Positions 7,023-13,543 of a stretch of DNA of 14,905 nucleotides are shown here, piece by piece. The stretch's first letter is position 1. Every line of letters begins with the position of its first letter. The DNA is from Pedobacter schmidteae (GTDB lineage Bacteria > Bacteroidota > Bacteroidia > Sphingobacteriales > Sphingobacteriaceae), in NCBI GenBank assembly GCA_945906015.1, contig CAMDQV010000020.1, forward strand, positions 1 to 14,905, in the 5' to 3' direction. The position numbers and the translations under genes are program-made. The notes below the pieces were generated by a model, which had not been told where the DNA came from, searched no databases, and saw only the letters and a program-made list of their open reading frames with translations.

Positions 7023-8324
7023 ATGAACAAATCATATCTGGCAGGCTTGCTTTTACTTTCACTACCTGCATTTTCTCAAACAAATCCAATAAAAACTAAA
7101 GTCAGTCTAGCTGCTGATAAAATAGAATCAAAAGTAATTGAATGGCGCCGTGATTTCCATGAACACCCTGAATTGGGCAATAATGAAACCAGGACAGCCG
7201 CAATCGTTGCAAAGCATCTGCAAAGTCTGGGAATAGAAGTTAAGACCGGAGTTGCTATGACAGGCGTCGTAGGCATCCTGAAGGGTGGAAAACCCGGACC
7301 TGTGGTTTTGCTGCGTGCTGATATGGATGGTCTTCCTGTTACAGAAAGAAATTCGCTTCCTTTTGCTTCAATGGTAAGGACACAATACAATGGACAGGAA
7401 GTAGGGGTTATGCATGCCTGTGGTCACGATTCGCATGTTGCAATTCTTATGGGAGTTGCCGAGCTGCTGTCTGGAATGAAAGCCGACTTGAAGGGTACTG
7501 TTAAATTTGTATTTCAGCCTGCAGAAGAAGGCTCTGCCCCCGGAGTGGAAGGTGGTGCAGAACTCATGGTTAAAGAAGGAGTACTCGAAAATCCTAAAGT
7601 GGATGTTGCCTTTGGATTGCATATTTGGGCACAAACAGAAGCCGGAAAAATCACTTACCGTCCGGGCGGAATGATGGCCGGTGTAAATGATATGCAAATT
7701 ATAGTGAAAGGAAGGCAGGCTCATGGTGCAGCACCTTGGGCATCAATTGACCCCATTGTTGTTTCAGCACAGATCATTAATAGTTTACAGACCATTGTAA
7801 GCCGAAACTTGAATATCACTGAAAATGCCGGAGTAGTAACCATAGGCTCTATTCATTCAGGTGTCAGATCCAATATTATACCTGAGCAGGCCGAAATGCT
7901 TGGTACTATCAGGTCGCTTAGTGCCGATGATGAGAAATTTCTAATCAGTAGAATTAGAACAATCGCTACTAAAACTGCTGAAGCTGCAGGAGCAAGCGTT
8001 GAAATTAAAATCCCTTATAGCAATCACTACCCTGTAACCTATAATGATATTACCCTTACCGAAAAGATGCTTCCAAGCCTTGAAAAAGTGGCTGGTGCTG
8101 AAAATGTAAAACTTATACCAGCAATAACCGGTGCTGAAGATTTCTCATTTTTTCAGGAAAAAGTCCCTGGGCTGTTCTTCTTTTTAGGAGGAATGTCTAA
8201 AGGAATGAATCCTAAAACTGCCCCATCGCATCATACTCCTGATTTCATGATAGACGAAAGCTCGTTTAAGCTTGGAGTAAAAGCATTAGCAGGATTAACG
8301 CTTGACTATATGGAGGTAAAATAA
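7023..8324 (+). CDS. Exported M20 (M20D-type) metal-dependent amidohydrolase
   Basis: A 433-residue zinc/metal hydrolase of the hippurate hydrolase / IAA-amino acid hydrolase / N-acyl-amino acid amidohydrolase group, which cleaves an acyl group from an amino acid. Residues 1-19 are a signal peptide (ending AFSQ), so it acts in the periplasm or as an envelope protein. Motifs: WRRDFHEHPELG (41-52), LLRADMDGLPV (96-106), MHACGHDSH with metal ligands Cys133 and His135, FQPAEEGS with Glu168/169, GLHIW with His200, GRQAHGAAPW in the dimerisation (lid) domain (230-239), GAEDFSFF (370-377), and His403/404 near the C-terminus. All catalytic positions are present. The natural substrate cannot be told from sequence. 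It has its own likely promoter and ends at a strong terminator, so it is probably a single-gene unit. Confidence 0.94.
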   Translation: MNKSYLAGLLLLSLPAFSQTNPIKTKVSLAADKIESKVIEWRRDFHEHPELGNNETRTAAIVAKHLQSLGIEVKTGVAMTGVVGILKGGKPGPVVLLRADMDGLPVTERNSLPFASMVRTQYNGQEVGVMHACGHDSHVAILMGVAELLSGMKADLKGTVKFVFQPAEEGSAPGVEGGAELMVKEGVLENPKVDVAFGLHIWAQTEAGKITYRPGGMMAGVNDMQIIVKGRQAHGAAPWASIDPIVVSAQIINSLQTIVSRNLNITENAGVVTIGSIHSGVRSNIIPEQAEMLGTIRSLSADDEKFLISRIRTIATKTAEAAGASVEIKIPYSNHYPVTYNDITLTEKMLPSLEKVAGAENVKLIPAITGAEDFSFFQEKVPGLFFFLGGMSKGMNPKTAPSHHTPDFMIDESSFKLGVKALAGLTLDYMEVK

Positions 8325-8351
8325 GATCTCTAAGATTCTTAAAAATATACT

Positions 8352-8384
8352 GATAGCCTGGAATTATCTGGGCTATTTTTGTTT
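8352..8384 (+). terminator. Intrinsic terminator after the M20 amidohydrolase
   Basis: ATAGCCTGG (8353-8361) pairs with CTGGGCTAT (8368-8376) as a 9-bp stem with two G-T wobbles and a six-base loop. It is followed by TTTTGTTT. It lies 28 bases after the stop codon. Confidence 0.85.
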
Positions 8385-8736
8385 CGGGTTAAAATGGAAA
8401 CTGATCACTCGAAGATAGTTTGTGCTTGGTGATGCATGAAGTACCTAAACCCGAGAGAAATGGAAAGCCCCGGTAAGCAGAAATTTCATTTATATCGGAA
8501 TTATTTACCGGGCTTGTAATGGATCACGGGGCTAGCGGCAGCCAAAGGCAGTGACATTCATTTTCAAATGAAAAAAAGTAAATTTTGTTGGATAGGGTTC
8601 AAAACCAGAACATTATGTGAAACTATAGCAAATTGGGCAATTAGATAAAATTGAACTCCTTTCCATCAATTAATCAAGAAATTTTTGCTGGTATAAAACA
8701 AGTAGAATTCAAAACAGAATAACAAACAATCTCAAC
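8385..8736. other. Gap of about 350 bases between convergent genes, with inverted repeats
   Basis: No convincing gene. AAGCCCCGGTAA (8465-8476) is the inverted partner of TTACCGGGCTT (8505-8515) apart from one extra C. The AGCCCC at 8466-8471 could instead pair with GGGGCT at 8528-8533. TCGGGTT (8384-8390) is complementary to AACCCGA (8448-8454). TTCATTT / AAATGAA form a further small hairpin near 8560-8575. A frame from ATG 8436 stays open to 8648 apart from one TAA at 8517. The stretch could be a structured RNA, a dispersed repeat or a degraded element. No terminator for ssb (minus) is obvious. Confidence 0.5.
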
Positions 8737-9204
8737 CTAAAACGGCAAATCATCGTCAATCCCTTTATCATAATTCATCGGCTGGTCTTCTTTTGCAATG
8801 ACATGATTACCATGACCGGCACCATTCTCTTCATCAGATTTCTGATGGCTATTTTCATTATGTCCTTCAAAATCACTTTTCCGGCCAAGTATGGTGAAGT
8901 TTTCGGCTATAATCTCAGTCGTGTATTTTTTATGGCCTTCTTTATCTTCAAAAGAACGGGTTCTTAATTTACCTTCAATATAAACTAGCTTTCCTTTTTG
9001 CAGATATTTTGAAGCAATATCAGCCAAACCTCTCCACATCACAATATTATGCCATTCGGTTTGCTCTATTTTTTTACCATCCTTATTATAAGTTTCTGAT
9101 GTTGCTAAAGGGAAGCTAGCTAATGTAACACCCCCGTCTAAGTGCCGAACTTCAGGATCCTTGCCTAAATGCCCGACTAATATGACTTTGTTAATTCCCG
9201 ACAT
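8737..9204 (-). CDS. ssb: Single-stranded DNA-binding protein
   Basis: Binds and protects single-stranded DNA in replication and repair and recruits partners through its acidic tail. It has 155 residues. The OB-fold covers about 1-107, with INKVILVGHLGKDPEVR at the start, TEWHNIVMWRGLADIASKYLQKG in the middle and YIEGKLRTR. A hydrophilic, Asn/His/Glu-rich linker follows, then the classic C-terminal tip DDDLPF, the docking site for repair proteins. It is the second gene of a mutY-ssb unit, 21 bases after mutY, so the two are almost certainly co-transcribed. In many Bacteroidota gldE follows ssb; here a long gap and a convergent gene follow instead. Confidence 0.97.
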   Translation of the reverse strand: MSGINKVILVGHLGKDPEVRHLDGGVTLASFPLATSETYNKDGKKIEQTEWHNIVMWRGLADIASKYLQKGKLVYIEGKLRTRSFEDKEGHKKYTTEIIAENFTILGRKSDFEGHNENSHQKSDEENGAGHGNHVIAKEDQPMNYDKGIDDDLPF

Positions 9205-9225
9205 GATAGTTGAATTGTAAAGATT

Positions 9226-10284
9226 TTAAGTATTCAATTTATGGAAATTTTCGAAGAAGTGGAAAATTAGTTTTGGTTGTGCCAACTTTTCAAGTTCATT
9301 AAGGCTTACATAAAACCATGATTTTTTTGAAATGCATTGCTCCGAAAAACCTTCAATTTCTATGAAGCTGGTTTGAAGTTTCTGATGACTGAGAATATGT
9401 TTTACAGGTGCTGAAACAGATTTTATTTTAACCTGCGCACCAAAAGACCTTATGAAATCTTCTGATCTGATTAGATCCTGTACATCCGTTAAATTTTCTG
9501 TTTCAAAAAGTGGAAGATCGAACATGTTTTCCCAGATATCGCCTGCACCTCTTTTATTAACGAGTACCTGTCCATCCTTTTGAACTATTATGTAGTTGAA
9601 AAACCTTTCTCTAATTTTTAAGGACTTAATTTTGACGGGTAGATCGTTAATGCGCTTTGTTTTTCGGGCCTCGCATCCGGCTTGCAAAGGACATGAAATA
9701 CAATCTGGATTTTTGGGCTTGCACTGCAATGATCCAAATTCCATGATGGCCTGATTATATTGCCCTGCCTGTAATTTATCCAATAATTCATTTGCCAGCT
9801 CAGTGAATAATTTTTTCCCTTTTCCAGTATTGATTGGAGTATCAATACCAAAATATCTGGATAATAGCCTGAATACGTTACCATCCACCACAGCTCTTGC
9901 TTCATTCGCTGAAAATGAAGAAATGGCAGCAGCCGTATACTCACCAATTCCTTTTAATTTGATCAGTGAATCATAGCTTTTTGGGAAATATCCGGAATAT
10001 TCCTCCATAACTGCTTGAGCGGTTTGATGCATATTTCTTCCACGTGAATAATATCCTAAGCCTTGCCAGAGTTTTAGTATCTCATCTTCAGAGGCAGATG
10101 CAAAATGTTTAACTGTAGGGTATTTTTCAGAAAACCGGTTAAAATATGGCGTTCCCTGCTCTACCCTTGTTTGCTGCATAATGATCTCTGATAGCCAAAT
10201 GATATACGGATCATCTGTTTTTCTCCATGGAAGATCTCGTTTATTCTTTTGGTACCATTCAATTATTTCTTCGGCAAAATTCAT
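9226..10284 (-). CDS. mutY: A/G-specific adenine DNA glycosylase
   Basis: Removes adenine mispaired with 8-oxoguanine, preventing G:C to T:A mutations. It has 352 residues. The helix-hairpin-helix glycosylase domain contains SEIIMQQTRV with the catalytic Glu33, then LKGIGEYTAAAI (hairpin, 110-121) and VVDGNV with catalytic Asp134. The 4Fe-4S loop is C-x6-C-x2-C-x5-C at Cys188, 195, 198 and 204. The C-terminal NUDIX-like domain (about 225-352) recognises 8-oxoG. Its recognition loop reads HILSH (296-300), where many MutY proteins have HxFSH, keeping the Ser and both His. It is the first gene of the mutY-ssb unit and diverges from the HU gene, each with its own -7 element. Confidence 0.97.
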   Translation of the reverse strand: MNFAEEIIEWYQKNKRDLPWRKTDDPYIIWLSEIIMQQTRVEQGTPYFNRFSEKYPTVKHFASASEDEILKLWQGLGYYSRGRNMHQTAQAVMEEYSGYFPKSYDSLIKLKGIGEYTAAAISSFSANEARAVVDGNVFRLLSRYFGIDTPINTGKGKKLFTELANELLDKLQAGQYNQAIMEFGSLQCKPKNPDCISCPLQAGCEARKTKRINDLPVKIKSLKIRERFFNYIIVQKDGQVLVNKRGAGDIWENMFDLPLFETENLTDVQDLIRSEDFIRSFGAQVKIKSVSAPVKHILSHQKLQTSFIEIEGFSEQCISKKSWFYVSLNELEKLAQPKLIFHFFENFHKLNT

Positions 10285-10317
10285 TTGGTATAGAGTGTAT
10301 TAGCACATTTAACACTG

Positions 10318-10325
10318 CAAAAGTA
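10318..10325 (-). promoter_or_regulatory. Bacteroidota -7 element for mutY-ssb
   Basis: The minus strand reads TACTTTTG, a perfect TAnnTTTG match, 33 bases upstream of the mutY start. No clear -33 TTG is seen. Confidence 0.6.
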
Positions 10326-10397
10326 TCTTACTATTTGTTTTATTGCGACTTAGTTTAAAAAAAAGCAGATTTATTTCCCAAACTCAATTAAAACCAA

Positions 10398-10405
10398 TAC
10401 TTTTG
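10398..10405 (+). promoter_or_regulatory. Bacteroidota -7 element for the HU operon
   Basis: TACTTTTG, a perfect TAnnTTTG match, ends 50 bases before the HU ATG. A TTTC about 20 bases upstream may serve as a weak -33. The 5' leader of roughly 43 bases is very AT-rich. Confidence 0.6.
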
Positions 10406-10455
10406 CAACCCAAAATAAGTTAAGTATTTAAGATAAAAAATAAAAGCAATTAGAT

Positions 10456-10740
10456 ATGACCAAGGCAGAAATCATAACAGAGATCTCTAGTAAAACCGGA
10501 ATCGAAAAGGTAGATGTTCAAGAAGTAGTAGAAGCATTTTTCAAGGTGGTAAAAAATTCCATGATCAGTGGAGAGAATGTTTACGTAAGAGGTTTTGGAA
10601 GCTTCGTAGTAAAGAAAAGAGCTGAAAAAACAGCTCGTAATATTTCAAAGAATACAGCAATTATAATTCCTGAGCATTTTGTTCCAAGCTTTAAACCTGC
10701 TAAGGTTTTTGTTGAGAAGGTAAAAACAGGTAACAAATAA
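10456..10740 (+). CDS. hup: HU/IHF-family DNA-bending protein (Bacteroidota type)
   Basis: Small nucleoid protein of 94 residues that binds and bends DNA as a dimer. The helical N-terminal half (MTKAEIITEI...) is followed by the family signature GFGSFVVKKR (46-55) and the DNA-gripping beta arm ARNISKNTAIIIP (60-72). The C-terminal FKPAKVF (79-85) closes the fold. In standard HU/IHF the arm tip holds a Pro at position 63 that wedges between base pairs; here that position is Ile63, followed by SKNT. I recall this replacement as common in one HU subfamily of this phylum. It heads a plus-strand operon: the TPR gene starts 22 bases downstream. Confidence 0.95.
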   Translation: MTKAEIITEISSKTGIEKVDVQEVVEAFFKVVKNSMISGENVYVRGFGSFVVKKRAEKTARNISKNTAIIIPEHFVPSFKPAKVFVEKVKTGNK

Positions 10741-10762
10741 TTAAATTTTCATCAATTGCAGC

Positions 10763-11611
10763 ATGTTTAGCAGAAAGCAGATAATTGTAGTGGGTTCAGT
10801 AGTAGTACTGATGGGCCTTATGCTTTCTTTAGATATTCAGGGTTTAGTAAAGCAAGGTGAAGGTGCGCCGGCTAATGCATCAGCTCCTGCTACGGCATTG
10901 GTTGTTAAGCAAATTTCATTGGATGAAGTATCCCAAACCGCAAAGGAAGGATTAACTGCTAGTCTTAAGATTCAAATAAGTGATCTTGAGACTCAATTGA
11001 AAAGCGCCTCCGATAATGAAAAATTAGATCTTTATAAGAAACTTGCCCAGCAATGGGATGATGTTAACCTTGCTACCCCATCTTCTTTATATTTTGAGAT
11101 GATTGCTGAAAAAGTACCAGCTTTTGATTCATGGCTTCAAGCAGGAAATAAATTTACGGATGCGTATCAGCAAAGTATGGACACTCTGGTTCAGCCTGCT
11201 TTAGTTCAGAAGGCCATCAGTTCATATCAGAAGGCTGATAAACTAAGGCCAAATACCCTTGAGGTTAAAACAGGTTTGGGAATAGCTTACGTTACAGGCA
11301 CTCCAAACCCAATGCAGGGAATTACTTTATTGCTTGATGTTGTAAAGCAGGACCCTAAAAATTTAAAAGCTAATTTGAACTTAGGATTGTTTTCAATGAA
11401 ATCAGGTCAGTTTGATAAAGCTGTTGAACGTTTTAAAACAGTAATTGCAATTGCTCCAAGTGCCGAGGCATGGTTCTATTTGGCATCTAGTTTTGAAAGT
11501 ATGGACAAAAAGACTGAAGCTATTGCGGCTTATTTAAAAACAAAAGAGATTGCGGCTGATCCTAATATGAGTCAGTTCGTTGATCGTAAAATAAACGAAT
11601 TAAGTAATTAG
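10763..11611 (+). CDS. Membrane-anchored tetratricopeptide-repeat protein
   Basis: A 282-residue protein of unknown exact role. Residues about 7-24 form one hydrophobic helix after a short basic N-terminus (FSRKQ), so it is probably anchored in the inner membrane with the rest outside. An Ala/Pro/Gly-rich linker (31-47) and a charged helical stretch with coiled-coil-like spacing (52-100) follow. Then come TPR-type helix pairs at about 145-178, 202-234 and 235-267, with the A-x-x-x-Y/F-x-x-x-x-x-I/L-x-P pattern (DKAVERFKTVIAIAPS). TPRs are scaffolds for protein contacts. It lies between the HU gene (22 bases) and a tiny ribosomal-type gene (29 bases), so co-transcription is expected. Its conserved place in this cluster, as I recall it from other Bacteroidota, suggests a housekeeping role. 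Confidence 0.88.
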   Translation: MFSRKQIIVVGSVVVLMGLMLSLDIQGLVKQGEGAPANASAPATALVVKQISLDEVSQTAKEGLTASLKIQISDLETQLKSASDNEKLDLYKKLAQQWDDVNLATPSSLYFEMIAEKVPAFDSWLQAGNKFTDAYQQSMDTLVQPALVQKAISSYQKADKLRPNTLEVKTGLGIAYVTGTPNPMQGITLLLDVVKQDPKNLKANLNLGLFSMKSGQFDKAVERFKTVIAIAPSAEAWFYLASSFESMDKKTEAIAAYLKTKEIAADPNMSQFVDRKINELSN

Positions 11612-11640
11612 ATTATAAAACATTTTTAAAAAACAAAATT

Positions 11641-11730
11641 ATGCCAAGCGGTAAGAAAAGAAAAAGACATAAAATGGCTACACACAAGCGTAAAAAACGC
11701 TTGAGAAAAAACAGACATAAGAAAAAATAG
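11641..11730 (+). CDS. Tiny basic protein, bS22/mS38 (AURKAIP1/COX24)-like ribosomal protein
   Basis: A 29-residue protein, too short for most gene finders: it starts MPSGKKRKRHKMATHKRKKR and ends RHKKK. About two thirds of residues are Lys, Arg or His and there is no acidic residue. The pattern KKRxxKM-x-x-HKxxKRxRK resembles the short mycobacterial 30S protein bS22 and the C-terminal part of mitochondrial mS38 (AURKAIP1/Cox24), which threads into small-subunit rRNA. That resemblance is from memory, not a search. It sits 29 bases after the TPR gene and six bases before a strong terminator, as the last gene of the HU operon. The ATG is preceded by an A-rich leader. An RNA-binding ribosomal role is well supported by composition; the exact family name is likely. 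Confidence 0.82.
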   Translation: MPSGKKRKRHKMATHKRKKRLRKNRHKKK

Positions 11731-11735
11731 TCTGT

Positions 11736-11766
11736 TAACCTGATTTTTTAAGATCGGGTTATTTTT
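11736..11766 (+). terminator. Intrinsic terminator of the HU-TPR-small protein operon
   Basis: TAACCTGAT (11736-11744) pairs with ATCGGGTTA (11753-11761), a 9-bp stem with one T-G wobble and an eight-base loop, followed by TTTTT. It begins six bases after the stop codon of the small basic protein. Confidence 0.88.
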
Positions 11767-11781
11767 AAAGACTCATGGAAT

Positions 11782-11819
11782 AATTAAACCTCCCGCATCA
11801 ATGCGTCGGAGGTTTAATT
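11782..11819. repeat. Strong 12-bp inverted repeat hairpin between the terminator and the RNase E/G gene
   Basis: AATTAAACCTCC (11782-11793) and GGAGGTTTAATT (11808-11819) are perfectly complementary. Inside, CGCAT / ATGCG can pair further. The following T-run is not adjacent (TTTGTTTTT starts eight bases later), so it is a poor classic terminator. It may be a back-up terminator or part of the RNase E/G mRNA leader. Confidence 0.8.
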
Positions 11820-11842
11820 CATTCATTTGTTTTTATTCTTCC

Positions 11843-11877
11843 TATATTTTAAACGTATGCCGGTTTTTTACTGGCGT
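11843..11877 (+). promoter_or_regulatory. Candidate -7 element and 5'-terminal hairpin of the RNase E/G mRNA
   Basis: TATATTTT (11843-11850) matches seven of eight bases of TAnnTTTG. Start of transcription would fall near 11857, exactly where an 8-bp hairpin begins: ATGCCGGT (11857-11864) with ACTGGCGT (11870-11877), two G-T wobbles and a TTTTT loop. The hairpin ends 14 bases before the TTG start. The hairpin is seen; the promoter is tentative because no well-spaced -33 is visible. Confidence 0.45.
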
Positions 11878-11891
11878 CTTAAATTTAGCCA

Positions 11892-13442
11892 TTGGTAAAG
11901 GAATTAATTATAAATTCATCCCCTAGCGGGGTTACTATTGCTTTACTGCAAGACAAGCAACTCGTAGAATTAAATACAGAGCAAGTCAGCAACAATTATG
12001 CTGTAGGCGATATTTATCTCGGTAAGATCAAAAAGATCATGCCCGGACTCAACGCCGCCTTTGTAGATGTAGGCTATGAAAAAGATGCTTTTTTGCATTA
12101 TCTAGACCTTGGTCCGCAGGTTCAGTCGCTTTTAAAGCTGACAAAGATTGTAAAGGGAGGCAGTTACAAGGATAAACTGCTCAATAGTTTCAGACTGGAA
12201 ACGGATATTAGTAAATCCGGTAAAATTTCAGAAATTCTGAATCGGAACATGTTGTTGCCTGTGCAGATAGCCAAGGAGCCTATTTCAACAAAGGGCCCAC
12301 GTTTAAGCTCAGATATTTCAATAGCAGGCCGTTTTGCGGTGCTTGTGCCTTTTTCGGATGTCATCTCGATCTCCAAAAAAATCAAGAGCAACACAGAGCG
12401 TAACCGCCTAAAGAAGATCGTAGAGAGTATTAAGCCAAAGAACTTCGGTGTAATTATTCGTACTGTTTCTGAAGGAAAAGGTGTTGCAGAGCTTCAAAAA
12501 GATCTGTTGGATTTGATCGATAAATGGGAGAAATTTACTACCCGCTTACCTAGTACAGAGCCATCTAAAAAGATTCTTGGCGAAATGGGGCGAACCTCAA
12601 CCATCCTGAGAGATATATTGAATACCGACTTTACCAATATTCACATTGGTGATCCTGCATTGTTTGAAGAGATTAGATCCTATGTTCATGAGATATCTCC
12701 TGAAATGGAAAATATCGTTAAGCAGTACCGTGCTAAAGAGCCGATATTCGAACATTTTGGTATTGAGAAGCAGATCAAATCAGCATTTGGACGGACTGTT
12801 AATTTGCCTGGAGGAGCTTATTTGGTTATTGAACATACCGAAGCTTTGCACGTTATTGACGTAAACAGCGGTAACCGGACAGCAAATACTGAAAATCAGG
12901 AACAAAATGCGCTGATGATCAATATGGAAGCTGCAAAAGAAATTGCCAGACAGTTACGTCTTCGTGATATGGGTGGTATTGTGGTGATTGATTTTATCGA
13001 TTTGCATAAACCCCAAAACAGAAAAGAATTGTTTGACTACCTCAAAGAACTGATGCTTCTTGACCGTGCCAAACATACTATTTTGCCTCCAAGTAAATTC
13101 GGATTAGTGCAGCTTACCCGTCAGCGTGTAAGGCCTGAAATGAATATCGTAACCAATGAGAAATGCCCTGCCTGTAACGGAACAGGTGAGATTAAGGCAA
13201 GTATCATTTTGATGGACGATATTGAAAATAACCTTAATTATATTCTTAATGAGCAGAATGAACGTAGTGTTACTTTATGCGTTCACCCATACATAGAAGC
13301 ATATATTAAAAAGGGATTATTTTCAATTCAATGGAAATGGTTCTTTAAGTTCAGTAAGTGGATTAAAGTTAAGGCCGTGCCTTCTTATTACCTCACTGAA
13401 TTCCATTTTCTGAACTCCAAGGAAGAGGAGATTAAATTATGA
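11892..13442 (+). CDS. rng: Ribonuclease E/G family endoribonuclease
   Basis: Endonuclease that starts mRNA decay and processes structured RNA. It has 516 residues, the short RNase G-like form without the long degradosome scaffold of E. coli RNase E. An S1-type RNA-binding domain with an insertion covers about 35-130. The DNase I-like catalytic part has VIDVNSGN with Asp323 and VVIDFIDLHKP with Asp367, matching the two Mg2+ ligands of the family. The Zn-link is CPACNGTG (Cys425, Cys428). All key residues are present. The start is TTG: the frame reads TAG-CCA-TTG-GTA-AAG, so TTG at 11892 is the only possible start before conserved VKELIIN. There is no Shine-Dalgarno sequence. radA follows 101 bases later without a clear terminator. 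Confidence 0.96.
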   Translation: MVKELIINSSPSGVTIALLQDKQLVELNTEQVSNNYAVGDIYLGKIKKIMPGLNAAFVDVGYEKDAFLHYLDLGPQVQSLLKLTKIVKGGSYKDKLLNSFRLETDISKSGKISEILNRNMLLPVQIAKEPISTKGPRLSSDISIAGRFAVLVPFSDVISISKKIKSNTERNRLKKIVESIKPKNFGVIIRTVSEGKGVAELQKDLLDLIDKWEKFTTRLPSTEPSKKILGEMGRTSTILRDILNTDFTNIHIGDPALFEEIRSYVHEISPEMENIVKQYRAKEPIFEHFGIEKQIKSAFGRTVNLPGGAYLVIEHTEALHVIDVNSGNRTANTENQEQNALMINMEAAKEIARQLRLRDMGGIVVIDFIDLHKPQNRKELFDYLKELMLLDRAKHTILPPSKFGLVQLTRQRVRPEMNIVTNEKCPACNGTGEIKASIILMDDIENNLNYILNEQNERSVTLCVHPYIEAYIKKGLFSIQWKWFFKFSKWIKVKAVPSYYLTEFHFLNSKEEEIKL

Positions 13443-13463
13443 TTAGCAAATGAGGAAATGAGC

Positions 13464-13509
13464 AAATTAGCAAATGTGCAGACGTAAATAGCTGCACATT
13501 TACTAATTT
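13464..13509. repeat. Long inverted repeat between rng and radA
   Basis: AAATTAGCAAATGTGCAG (13464-13481) and CTGCACATTTACTAATTT (13492-13509) are complementary at 17 of 18 positions with a 10-base loop. Further imperfect copies of the same motif (AGCAAATGAG, ATTTGCTGA, ACATTTACTCA) extend it on both sides to about 13443-13538. No T-run follows. It looks like a dispersed intergenic repeat of the kind I recall from Sphingobacteriaceae; it can fold in mRNA between the two genes. Confidence 0.75.
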
Positions 13510-13543
13510 AGATTTGCTGATTCTCACATTTACTCATTTAACC

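Noticed and set aside
7368..7724. Open frame of 118 codons on the minus strand inside the M20 gene
   Set aside because: It lies fully antisense to a gene with complete catalytic motifs; the translation has no recognisable domain.
8436..8648. A small gene in the gap before ssb
   Set aside because: The frame is interrupted by TAA at 8517 and the translation is not recognised; kept only as part of the structured-gap observation.
13464..13509. Intrinsic terminator of rng or a CRISPR-like repeat
   Set aside because: No T-run follows the stem, and the units are unevenly spaced and imperfect with no spacers.
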